Assembly (NCBI GenBank): GCA_036924285.1
Contig: JAYKYS010000009.1
Coordinates: 9,052,001-9,116,000, forward strand
Direction: 5' to 3'
Origin: Asterella californica
Taxonomy: Eukaryota; Streptophyta; Marchantiopsida; Marchantiales; Aytoniaceae
Length of the DNA: 64,000 bases
Part shown: positions 54,752 to 64,000 of the stretch, in pieces
Position numbering within the stretch: position 1 is the stretch's first letter
Layout of the letters: every line of letters begins with the position of its first letter
Position numbers and translations under genes: made by a program
The notes under the pieces: generated by a model
Told to the model about the DNA's origin: nothing
The model's input: only the letters and a program-made list of their open reading frames with translations
The model's database searches: none

Positions 54752-55643
54752 TGGTATTAGTAAGGTATTTAGTTATAACTAAGTGTTGAGAATGTTTATT
54801 TGCTGCCAAAGTACTTTAAGGAGGTATCAAGTTAGTCATGACTAGCTAAAAGTTAATTATGGTTAAAGTTAGCTGTACTTTTGGCAGAATTCAGATATTT
54901 CCTAAAGAGTGAGCACTACTATCTTGTCATCTTGTCTAAAAGGTAGAAAGGAGGTGGAAAGTATCCCTTATCTCCTTTTTGACTTGATATGAGTGGTTGG
55001 ATTAAAGTTGTGGACTTTGTGGGCATTAAAAACAAGAAGAGATTCCACATGTTTCCTTTTGAGTGGGTCCTAGTGTAGAGGGGGGTGGAAATTCGAGATT
55101 CCTTGAGAATATTCCAGAATCCTTCTAGAAGTTGTTGACTTTGAAGGAATAAGCCCATGTGAAAAGTTAAGAAGCCCATGTGATTAATGCTTTTACCTTA
55201 AGTAATATCTTAGTAAAATCCAATAAAAGTAGTTACGACTGAGTTACCGGAGGGTATCAAAGTAAAAACCTAGAATGTATAAATAGAGGAGTAGAGAAGA
55301 GCTCCTCATCCTTGTTTTCACATTGTCGTAATGACAACTTGAGTAATATAGAGAGTGTGGAATATTTTTAGCATGTGAGAACTTGAGAGACGTCGTTAGA
55401 ATGGAGGATTTTAGTTGATGTGTTAAAGGAGAATTTTAGTTGATAAGTTTGTGGGTGTATGAATGAGTGAACTTAGCATTTTTCCCTTCAAGATTCATGG
55501 TGTGCTTCCATCAAAGTCATCAGAGGTGACCCCTTAGTGAGAGACAGGCCCGACATTTGTAGATTCATCGGTGGCGATCGTGAAGGTTGAGAGATCGGGG
55601 GGGGGGGGGGGTAGTTGATCGATGAGATCGTGGAGGATTTACA
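54752..55643 (+). repeat. Candidate 5' LTR of element D
   Basis: It starts TGGTATTAG where base composition changes and ends ...GGATTTACA five bases before a primer-site-like sequence. It contains a TATA box and a run of 15 G (55597-55611). Only one copy is in the window, so the start is tentative. Confidence 0.5.
55278..55285 (+). promoter_or_regulatory. TATA box of element D LTR
   Basis: TATAAATA lies about 360 bases before the inferred LTR end and is followed by AGAGGAGTAGAG. Confidence 0.6.
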
Positions 55644-55647
55644 TTTT

Positions 55648-55664
55648 TGGTTCCGTTGCCTGGA
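55648..55664 (+). promoter_or_regulatory. Primer-binding site of element D
   Basis: TGGTTCCGTTGCCTGGA follows ACATTTT. This is the plant gypsy arrangement, and it resembles the tRNA-Asp-type site with several changes. Confidence 0.55.
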
Positions 55665-55911
55665 CCTCATTTGAAGGGATCATTGAAAATGTTTAGAGTT
55701 TAGTTCGATATTAGACAAAAAGAGATTATGAGAGAACACAAGGAGAGAACGTTGGGAGGAGAGAGAGCTAACGCGATGTTAGCAACATTAGAACCTTTCG
55801 TGTATCCCATAGTGATATATGACGCGTTCGAAGTCATTCTTTACATCTTGTTCACTTAGAAAGGGTTTGAGGAGAGTTGAAAGAGGATGCAACAAGAGTT
55901 GTAGAGAAAGG

Positions 55912-56440
55912 AGGAGAGAAAAGTTATTAGAAGAGAGAAATTTGTGAGTTTAGAAATTCTGCTCTCTGGAAAATTTGTACAGTAGCTGTCAACTTTTCTG
56001 TGAATTTTATTTTCCTGAGAAACTTTCCAGTGTTTTAGATTGGCTAATAACCTATCTAGGACAAAAGAAATCATAGGAAAAGGTGGTCTAGAGAAGGAGC
56101 AATGAATTTTCAAAGTTGAGGGGGTTTATTCGTGAGAGTTGAGGAATTCTGTTCTCTGGAAAAAGTTTACAGTTAGTGTCATATTTTCTGTGAATTTTAT
56201 TTTCCTGAGAAACTTTCCAGTGTTTTAGATGGGCTGATAAGCTATCCAGGACAAAAGAAATCATGAGAAGATGAGGTCTGAAGAGGGAGAAAGAATTTTT
56301 CAAAGTGGAGGGGGTTGACAACCATGAGGGAAGTGAAAATATACAAATTTCAGTTCTCTGAAAATTTGTACAGTCATCACCATCTCTTCTGATTAGGGAA
56401 GTTTCTGTTGAAACTTCATGATTTAGTAGCTTGGAGGTTG
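55912..56440 (+). repeat. About 190-bp tandem repeat, 2-3 copies
   Basis: TTCTGTGAATTTTATTTTCC recurs at period about 190 (near 55996 and 56186), with a more diverged third copy after 56340. It lies in the element D leader, which has no gene. Confidence 0.75.
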
Positions 56441-57676
56441 AGCTAATGGAGACCACAAAAATCTTGGAGAGATCTCTTACTAACTAAGAGATATACGTTT
56501 CGGCATACAAGGAGGTCTTGACGATACGTCATGGGGAATCCAGTTCGAGTGCCAAGGTTGAAGAAGAGACGTTTGGGAGTTAGAACGGAGACAGAAAGGC
56601 CAACGTTAAGTATAGAGACGTTGCGATCAAGCATATATTGCAGTTGGGGTGCCATTTTTGCTTTATATAAAGAAGCTTCTGCGAGCATCGACGCAGATGT
56701 GAAGAAAGTTGAGTTCAAAGTATCATTCACTATGGAGGCCACGAATGCTCCTGGCGAAGTAGAGCGTGATCCTTACAAAAGTGACTTTAAGATGTCTGCT
56801 AGGATCAATACAGACGATGGTCATGAGGATATTATCATGGACTCTTAATTTTAGATTGGATTTTAATTCGTGTATAGCATGTATAATACACGATTTTCAG
56901 TATAAAGCTCGAAAGAGGTAAGAAAGTGATGTAGAGTTATTTTCTTCAAAGATATTTTGTCCACTTAATGGTTGAGAATGTGCAACATGAGTGGAACTTC
57001 AAAAGATTGGAAAGTTAGACTTAGAAACCTTCCTCAAGGTTTAGATGTCATAGTAAGCGTCGGAGAGAGCTCGAAAGAGATTATCGTTGAGTTTGAGAAC
57101 CCTAGTACAAAACCTCAAGTAGAGTCTCCGAGGAGAAGAGTAGAAACCGACCTGTGTGTTATTTCTGTAGAGGGTTGGGACACAAAGTAGTGAATTGTCC
57201 AACTAGAATCAGAAACGAGAGAGCTAAAGGGAAGCGGGAGTTTACTGATTTTAAGTCATCGAGTGGGTCCATCGTCACAAGCGCCAATTCATCTTCTAGG
57301 CGAAGATCCTTGTCCAAGTTGTGGAGTGGGTGATCTATCAAGAGGACACAAGTGCATCGATGTGGCCGCCCTACTTACGTCAGTAGTCGAGAAGTTGGAC
57401 GAGACTCAAAGAGCAGAGACGGAGAAGTTGTCGACTTCAAAAGAGGACTCGGCTGAGTTGTGATGGAGATCGTCATTCGGATGGTGGAGAAGACGGTGAT
57501 GCGACTCAGGCTCATGATTACCTTGGGAGAAGAGATGGCACAAGAGGTGTTGTTACAACCATTTTCTTTCATTTTACTTATGGTAGATTACTCGCGAATG
57601 GAATTGGTGATGTTCGTACTCTTTTAGCGAGTAGTTATTGCACACAAATTAGAAGGGTAGAAAGAATAGTTACAAG
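56441..57676 (+). pseudogene. Element D leader and N-terminal Gag-region frames
   Basis: There are broken frames at 56531-56848 and from 56972. A clear CCHC zinc knuckle, CYFCRGLGHKVVNC, is at 57157-57198, in a different frame from the upstream RLRNLPQGLDVIVSVGESSK. A second cysteine cluster, CPSCGVGDLSRGHKC, lies near 57310-57355. Knuckles before the Gag core are the reverse of the usual order. This may reflect an unusual Gag or a captured fragment. Confidence 0.45.
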
Positions 57677-58037
57677 ATGAAGAAGTTACCTGTGTTTCAT
57701 GGGAAGGACAATGAAGATGTAGAACCATTTGTACGAGACTTCAAAAGGGGTTGCATCGGAAACAACGTGAGAAGGAAGGAAGAATGGGTGTTGTTATTGC
57801 CAGAGTTTTTAGAAGATTTTGCTCTTACGTGGTATGAAGACCGAGTGAAGAGCCAGACACCTGGTGCAGTTGAGGACACATGGGAGATGTTGAGTAATGC
57901 ACTCATCGAAGAATTTCTTCCAGAAGAGAGTTATGAGAAGCTCATGGTGGAGCTTACTCATTTGAAGCAACGGGATGACGAGAAAGTTCGGCAATATGCC
58001 GAAAGGGTGGATAAGTTGGAGCAACGGTTTCGGACGG
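57677..58037 (+). pseudogene. Element D Gag core, truncated by family B copy 2
   Basis: It starts MKKLPVFHGKDNEDVEPFVR and continues WVLLLPEFLEDFALTWYEDR and LKQRDDEKVRQYAERVDKLE. This is the retrotransposon Gag core pattern (LxxF-G, then ALTWY, then YAERVDKLE). It breaks off at EQRFRT, where TGTCGGAG of the inverted family B LTR begins. The rest of D would lie beyond the right window edge. Confidence 0.8.
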
Positions 58038-59410
58038 TGTCGGAGTGTGATCCGTCTACCTAGGAAAGCGCCGGGCTTCTGGCTGTGGTTGTTTACTCAA
58101 GAGGTTGGCTTTCAGGTCACAACAGGAGCTATAAACACTCACACAGGAGTGTAGGATCCTCTGATATGCTCAAAAAGCGAAATTTAGGTCTCACTGGTAG
58201 TAATAGGCTTAAGCGGTGAACTTTGACACTCAAAGAGAGGAAAACTATGAAGGTTTAGACCTCTAAACTTCCCCTACATGCAAATGAGGTACTACTGAAC
58301 TCACAGACGAAGTTTCAACCTGAGATCAAATTCTGACACGGAGATATGAACAGAAAAGTTCTGAATAAGAGAATTATGGCAATTTCTGGTACCTAGACAA
58401 CTATTCAGACATAGAACAGAGAATTGGCTCGATGAATTTCAAATCTTCTCACAGTATTTGAAGTCTACAGGGTGCTGAACATCCCTGTGAAGTTGGGACT
58501 CCTGATTGTTTGTAGAACTCCAGATCTCCTTCTCTAAAGTCGCTGCTCTAGATTAAGAGCTTTTCAGACCCCCTCTGCTTCAGCGGCCGCCCTGAATTAC
58601 TCAATTAATCAAATGATTCGAAACTTTTTGGACAGTCGTAGCCCTCCTGACAGTGAACTCAACCACGAAGTTTTGAAGTGATTTCCTCAATTCTGCTGCA
58701 ATTGGCACCGAAAACCCCAAAATCAACAAAAGTGATGCAGTTTTGGCACAATCCGAACTTCAATTGGGCATAACTCCTTGTTTATTGATCCAAATCGAGC
58801 AAAAATTTCACTGACAGTGCTTGGCACGACGAGCTCTCTCTTCCTGTGCTCTCAGATTTCGAAGATCCCTCACCAAATGCTCGAACTCTCCTCTAGAGCT
58901 CTGTTTCTAAACTTAGAGTTTTACAAAAGACAAAAATGGACCAATGGGAGTTCATAGCTCCACTTGATTGTCCTTTTGTGCCTTAAACTACCTGGTAACT
59001 TTTCTACACTCATAAGCTACCACGTCAAGCCCCCTAGAGTGCCAGCGTAAAACTTAAACTACCTAAAATGACACATAGCCTCGAAAAATAACTTAAATTA
59101 GCTACAAAGCGTGCATGGGCGACAAGTAAGTACAACCCATGAGCTCAAACCCCTATCAGCATGGAAACCCTAAGTTATGTACATTGAACGTCATAGACAA
59201 GTAAGAAGTCACTTGCACAAGCGCACAAATGCTTGAACAAGATAACTAACATACTATCAGCCTACTAGGACTCAAAATAGTGTTAACACCGTATGCAAAG
59301 GTGTCAAACATATACATAAAGGACTAGAAGTAGTATGAGCTAACTTCTAGAACTACTAAATCTAAACGTCGGAGTAGAAGTCAAGCATGTAGCCGCCAAG
59401 TAGCGCGACA
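58038..59410 (-). repeat. 3' LTR of family B copy 2
   Basis: It is 1373 bp, the inverted counterpart of 5721-7093 and 26079-27451, with CGACA/TGTCG ends. Confidence 0.94.
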
Positions 59411-59422
59411 TCCACCCCCTCT
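59411..59422 (-). promoter_or_regulatory. Polypurine tract of family B copy 2
   Basis: On - AGAGGGGGTGGA, identical to copy 1 at 26067-26078, abuts the 3' LTR. Confidence 0.85.
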
Positions 59423-59458
59423 GAACCTGCACATCCTCCGGTATGTGCCAAATCCAGA

Positions 59459-62400
59459 TCAAGACTCTTCAGCTTCAGCTTCAAATTCATCTTCAATCTC
59501 CATTGAGTCTTCAGCTTCATCCTCAGTAAGCTCTGCAATGTTCTGGTCCTCTCCTCTTCTTCTAAAGAGCTTGATTCTCTTCCCTGCGACTGGTATCTTA
59601 AGCACTGCACCATCTAACTCTCTCAAAGAGTACGTGGCATTATCATAAACTTCTAACACCACATAAGGTCCAAACCATCTCTTGGAGAACTTTCTGATAG
59701 TGCTATGCTGATTATCAAGACTACTATCATAGACTAACACCCAATAACCTTCTTTAACTGGTTTGGGTCGTAATCTATGCGTTCTATCAAATCTGCCTTT
59801 GTTTTTCTCTCTAGCAGTCTTCAACCTTTCCACAGCTTTGGCAACATCCTCAGGTCTTCGTTCTAACTGCTGGATCCTTAATGCAAGAAGATCCTCCGTA
59901 CTTCTATCATCTTCCCATGGCAAAACATTCCAAGTAGGCACAACCTCCTCAATCGGCATCACAGGTTTTTGCCCTAGTATCAACTCTGCTGGCATGTAAC
60001 CTGTAACGGTACTATGAGTTGTACGATGTGCCCACAAAGCAAATGGTAGCAGTCTAGGCCATTCACGGATCTTACCCTTGCAAGCTTTTACCAAAGCTTT
60101 GATGATTGGCGGATGACCTCGTTCGCTCTTGCCATTCCCTTCAGGATTGTAAGCAGTGGTTAACGCCAACTTGATTCCCAATCGCTTGAAGAACTCAACT
60201 GCTTCTTGTGCATCCAGCTCACCCCTATCTGCAGTGATCTTTCCCACACACCCATACCTACAAATAACATCTTCAAGTAGAAAGCGGCAGACACTAGCAG
60301 TGGTCTTCGTCCTCAGAGCACGGCCTTCGACTTGGTTAGATAGATCTTCTCTAGCCAAGACTAGATACCTCATTTGGCCAAGTCCAAATGGCATAGTTAC
60401 CAGATCAACTTCCCATTTGTAATGAATGGCTAAAGGATAAGTAGGATGCAATCCATCACGATGACGTACGTTGGAATACATCTGGCAAGGTATACAGGAT
60501 GAAACAAACTGTACTACATCCTTATACATACCCTTCCACCAATACTTCTCCTTCATCTTGGCAAATGTAGCCCAAACTCCTCTATGACCGGCCCATAGAC
60601 TCTCATGAAACTCCTTGATCAGCTGCTGCTGCAATTCCAAGTCACATACCACCCGTTGCGGTATACCTCCTTGTAGCTTAGGACGCTTCCATAGATGTCC
60701 TCCATGTAAAAAGTAACCATAAGCTATTCTACGGATCCTCTTGAAATCTGCATCAGACCAGCCTTCTTGCCTTTCCAGTGAACTCAAATAGCGTCCAAGA
60801 TCCAACCACTCGCCATCATACATAGTTTCCTCAAAAAAACTCCAACGAGGCTGCAAAACAGCTTCTATCTCTTCTAGCAAGAGCACTAGAATAGAACTCT
60901 GTTCCCACATCCTCCTGATCATCTATCATTTCTTTCTCATCGTAATACCTAGCCCTTGATAACATATCTGCCACAGGATTGTCCTTCCCTGCAATATGTC
61001 TAAACTCTGGGTTCAAGGACTTGATATATACTATCCACCTCAACATAGCAATATCTGGAGTTGTACAGCTAGTGATCATTCCCAAGAGAGGTAAACAATC
61101 TGTCTCCACAACCACAGGTGCTCCTATCAAGTATTCCTTATCACTCTTCATCGCAGTAACTACTCCCCATAGCTCTCTCTTGACCTGAGGGTAGTCTCTC
61201 TGCCGTGAACTTAACACCTTAGCTCCAAAACGCACCACATATCTATTTCCATCCTCATCGTCTTGTCCTTCAGCCCATCCAATGCCAATAGGACTAGTAT
61301 CAACAGTAAGGATAACAGATCTGCCCAACTCATATGTTACCTTCCGTAGAGTTGGCGGTGAAGCTAAAAGATCCTTCAACTTCCTCATAGACTCGCTTTG
61401 CTCCTCTTGCCACTGAAATCTTTGCCCCTTCCTCAACAACTTATACAGCGGATCTGCTACATGAGCAAAGTGTGGAATCCATATATGGTAAAACACACAT
61501 GCTCCTAGAAACCTTCTCACCTCAGTAACCGATCCACATGTCTCCTTCATCCTTCGGATGGCATCAACCTTGTTTGGACAAGGTTTCCGACCATAAGAAC
61601 CACACAGATGTCCCACTATTAACACCTCTTGTACTCCAAATACAGACTTGGCTCCTGATAAAGTCAAATGAACCTCCTCCAGTCGACTCAGTATCTTATC
61701 ACAATCAGCTATGTCATCTGTTACAAACTTACGGCACCCCCTCTGATCTTTTACCTCATTCTTCTCCTCCTCAGCACACCCTTTGATCGGCACATCATCA
61801 AGGAATGGCATAGTTTTTTCAGGAATGAAATCCCTCAAAACTTTATTCATGCCATTCATCATATGTGCTACAGAATTGGTAGCACCTTGTGGCAAGGTGC
61901 ACATCTTTAGTAACCCCAAAGGCGTCCTCATTGTAGTCAAGTCTCTACTCTCATAGGATAATTGGAACTGATCATAACCTGAATATAAGTCTCCCATGGA
62001 ATAGATAGCACGACCAGCAAAAGCCTCTGCAAACTCGTCTACAATAGGTCCTATACCCATATTTCTGATAGTCACCTTGTTAACTGGCTGCATATCTTGA
62101 ATGAATCTCAAAGCTCCACTCTTCTTGGGAACAGTAAACCATCTGCTAGAATAGGGAGCTATAGACGGTTCCAAGATACCCATCCTAATCCTCTCATTGA
62201 GCAAGTCTATCAGCTTTGGCAGATGAGCTCTAGGCACAGGGATAGGACGTAGATTCCAAGGCACATGCGGTATAGTAAAGATTACCATAGGTGCAACTAT
62301 ACTTGGATCTACACATCCTACTTCATGTGACTCAAACGCAAACGCCTTACCATGCCTAGATAGCATCTCCCTGAAGCTCTTCTTCTCTTGCTCGGTAAGA

Positions 62401-62972
62401 AATCCATCACCTCCAATCTTCAGCTCCTTCAGTGTTGTTTCTGTGAACTGGTGTCCAATTCTTCTCGGTCCTCTGAGTGTTGGTTCTCGTGCAGCTTGCT
62501 CCATCTTCTGATTGTAATCGAGTGGTAAAGGCAAAGCCACTGGTTTGACTTTCTTTGCCACTGACTTGTACTTAGTCTCCACATACACCTCTTGCCGATC
62601 TATAAACTTATCAATTACATCATAAAGCTCCTTGGAGCTCACTCTCACCACTCTATCTACATCATCTATAGAACTTTCTACTATAGATTTCAACTCCCCT
62701 ATAGTATCTACCAAATACTGTTCTTCAAACACTCCAGATATGTATTCATCTCCTGCTAACTCTCCACTGTCCCACAAAGACTGCTGTACACACTTCACAT
62801 GTTGCCTCTCAAACCTCTTCAGATTCTCAACCTTCCTATAACACACTGATCCACATGACGTCAATCCTAAGAAGCTAGTAGATAAAGCTTCCTGCTCTAC
62901 TGGATCAGACGAGAATCCTATCTCTACTGTACCGTTGAAGTCTCGCTCTTCAATGGTACTCTGCCAAAACCC
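59459..62972 (-). pseudogene. Family B pol, copy 2, one frameshift
   Basis: It is entered at the slippery site 62966-62972. Reverse transcriptase is intact, with GYDQFQL and MPFLDDVPIKG. RNase H follows (ILTVDTSPIGIGWAEGQDD). Near 60834-60840 a run of seven A (six in copy 1) shifts the frame after SLEFF. Beyond it, integrase is intact: HESLWAGHRG, SSCIPCQMY, EVDLVTMP, ITADRGELD and NPEGNGKSERGH. ADRGELD here against ADRDELD in copy 1 shows this copy keeps the usual residue. It ends in an acidic tail at 59459. Confidence 0.93.
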
Positions 62973-64000
62973 CTAGACTCTCTAAACTCCTGAGTAATCT
63001 TAGGTAGTGGACGGTCTCTCAAGCTGTCACGATTCCTCTCATGTTCTGCAGCAACGGTCAAAAACTGAACAGCTCTTTTGCCATCTCTACTACGTATCCT
63101 AGCATAAGCTGAACCGTCATCCATAACTCGTGTCTCCATTCTAACAGCAGTAATGTAAGGCTGCCCTAGAATGATAGGATAGGTTGACATGTCTTGCACA
63201 AAGAAATTCTGAACATCACTAATGTCACCCACAGTTACCTTGATGTTGGGACAAGCACCATAAAGTTCTCCCCTCTGGTTGTTGGCAGCACGGATAAGCC
63301 ATCCATGATCGGTGTCTATGGGCCACCTCCCACGCTTGTACAGCTCCTTAGACATCAGATTAATCTCTGAGCCATGATCAATCAACGGCACCACAGGTTC
63401 CTCTAGATCTCCCAGCTTCACTAAGGTCTCTGTGGTTGCTCTCGCCCAATGGTTGTGAGAATAATGGCTCTTCTGCGATGCTTCCACCTCATCTTCAAAC
63501 CTCACGTGCTGATCTGATCTTCCCTCTGATACTTGAGAGCAGTAACCAGAAATCTCATCTTCCTCATCTTCTGACAGTTTGGTCCCTAGAGCGTTAAGCG
63601 TAGCTGCTTCACCCAAAATCTGACGTTTCCTCTTGATGATATCTATGATAACCTCATGGAACTCACGCTTTGCAATCCCAAGAATCTCACCCAAAGTAAA
63701 CTCAACTTTCCCATTCAAGATACGGTTCTCTAACACCTGCTTCAGGTCTGTAGCAATCTCAATGTCAGACTGAAGTTTATATGCAGGCATCTTACCCTTC
63801 TCCTTGCTTCTCTCCTTCTCCTTTGGTGTTGTAGGTGGTAGATCCTCCATAGTCTCCTCCCGAGTAGGTGTTGTCTCCTGCCTTGCCTCTGGTCTAGCCC
63901 TTTCACTCCTTGTAGCAGGTCGTTTGGCTGTAGAAGCCTCACCTGCATCCTCCCTCCTGCGTTTTTCTTCTAGTACAGCTTCATGCTGGCTTCTTGCAAC
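62924..64000 (-). CDS. Family B gag-protease, copy 2, C-terminal part
   Basis: The frame is open from the window edge. It covers the region after the zinc knuckle and the protease-like LIDHGSEINLMSKELY. YPIILGQPYITAV shows the Gln codon that is TAG in copy 1. It ends at TAG 62924-62926, just after the frameshift stem. DHG rather than DSG is shared by both copies, so it is a family trait rather than damage. Confidence 0.92.
   Translation of the reverse strand, partial: VARSQHEAVLEEKRRREDAGEASTAKRPATRSERARPEARQETTPTREETMEDLPPTTPKEKERSKEKGKMPAYKLQSDIEIATDLKQVLENRILNGKVEFTLGEILGIAKREFHEVIIDIIKRKRQILGEAATLNALGTKLSEDEEDEISGYCSQVSEGRSDQHVRFEDEVEASQKSHYSHNHWARATTETLVKLGDLEEPVVPLIDHGSEINLMSKELYKRGRWPIDTDHGWLIRAANNQRGELYGACPNIKVTVGDISDVQNFFVQDMSTYPIILGQPYITAVRMETRVMDDGSAYARIRSRDGKRAVQFLTVAAEHERNRDSLRDRPLPKITQEFRESRGFGRVPLKSETSTVQ
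62929..62972 (-). promoter_or_regulatory. Programmed -1 frameshift signal, family B copy 2
   Basis: On - GGGTTTT (62972-62966), a 6-base spacer and a 12-bp stem with 7-base loop (62959-62929). The pol frame has TAG at 62975-62973, directly before the slip site, as in copy 1. Confidence 0.8.

Larger units (their letters stand above)
58038..64000 (-). mobile_element. Family B Ty3/gypsy, copy 2, cut by window edge
   Basis: On - it shows gag-pro (partial), frameshift signal, pol, PPT (59411-59422) and 3' LTR. It inserted into the Gag of element D. The 5' end is outside the window. It lacks the three TAGs of copy 1 in the shared region but has a 1-base insertion in pol. Confidence 0.93.

Noticed and set aside
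55597..55611. The 15-G run as a polypurine tract
   Set aside because: It lies before the inferred LTR end and primer site, not before a 3' LTR; it is more likely a simple repeat.

Overview
This is a eukaryotic, repeat-dominated window. No intact ordinary host gene is visible. Several things point to a streptophyte (land plant or charophyte alga): very large Ty3/gypsy elements, a primer site matching tRNA-Asp of the kind used by plant gypsy elements, an SMR-type fragment like those of organelle PPR proteins, and RPA-like genes next to a rolling-circle transposon. I cannot name the species. A charophyte or bryophyte is my best guess, at low confidence.

Layout. (1) 1-30391 is a three-level nest. 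The outer layer (element A') is the pol end and one very long 3' LTR of a Ty3/gypsy element on +. Its LTR is split at 5720/27456 by a family B Ty3/gypsy element (5721-27451). The pol gene of B is itself split at 10883/23908 by a young family A element on - (10884-23902) with a perfect 5-bp target duplication. (2) 30392-about 47445 is AT-rich, mostly -, and carries a Helentron-like rolling-circle transposon: Rep, helicase and a C-terminal endonuclease, with an OTU-protease-like ORF, RPA-like OB-fold fragments and a kinase-like gene upstream. The kinase is split by element C (39905-46048), a gag-only LTR element. An 87-bp x 4 hairpin array closes the right side. (3) 47446-52860 is low-copy sequence with an SMR-domain fragment and one MACPF-domain exon. 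(4) 52861-53850 is a decayed Ty1/copia gag-protease relic, followed by a GC-rich array of small hairpins. (5) 54752-58037 is the 5' LTR, primer site and gag of another gypsy element (D) on +. It is cut at 58037 by a second family B copy on - that runs off the right edge.

Mechanistic points. Family B has a textbook -1 frameshift signal between gag-pro and pol: an in-phase GGGTTTT, a 6-nt spacer and a 12-bp stem, conserved in both copies. Family A instead keeps gag and pol in one frame across a single UAG in a leaky context. Families A and A' carry a long two-part reading frame inside the LTR itself, which in A lies upstream of a second TATA box. Element C lacks pol but shares the primer site, polypurine tract and Gag zinc knuckle of family B, so it looks like a B parasite.

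Limits: homology calls are from memory of motifs. Frameshift, stop and repeat positions were read by eye. LTR boundaries of A, B and C rest on paired copies. Those of A' and D rest on one copy only.
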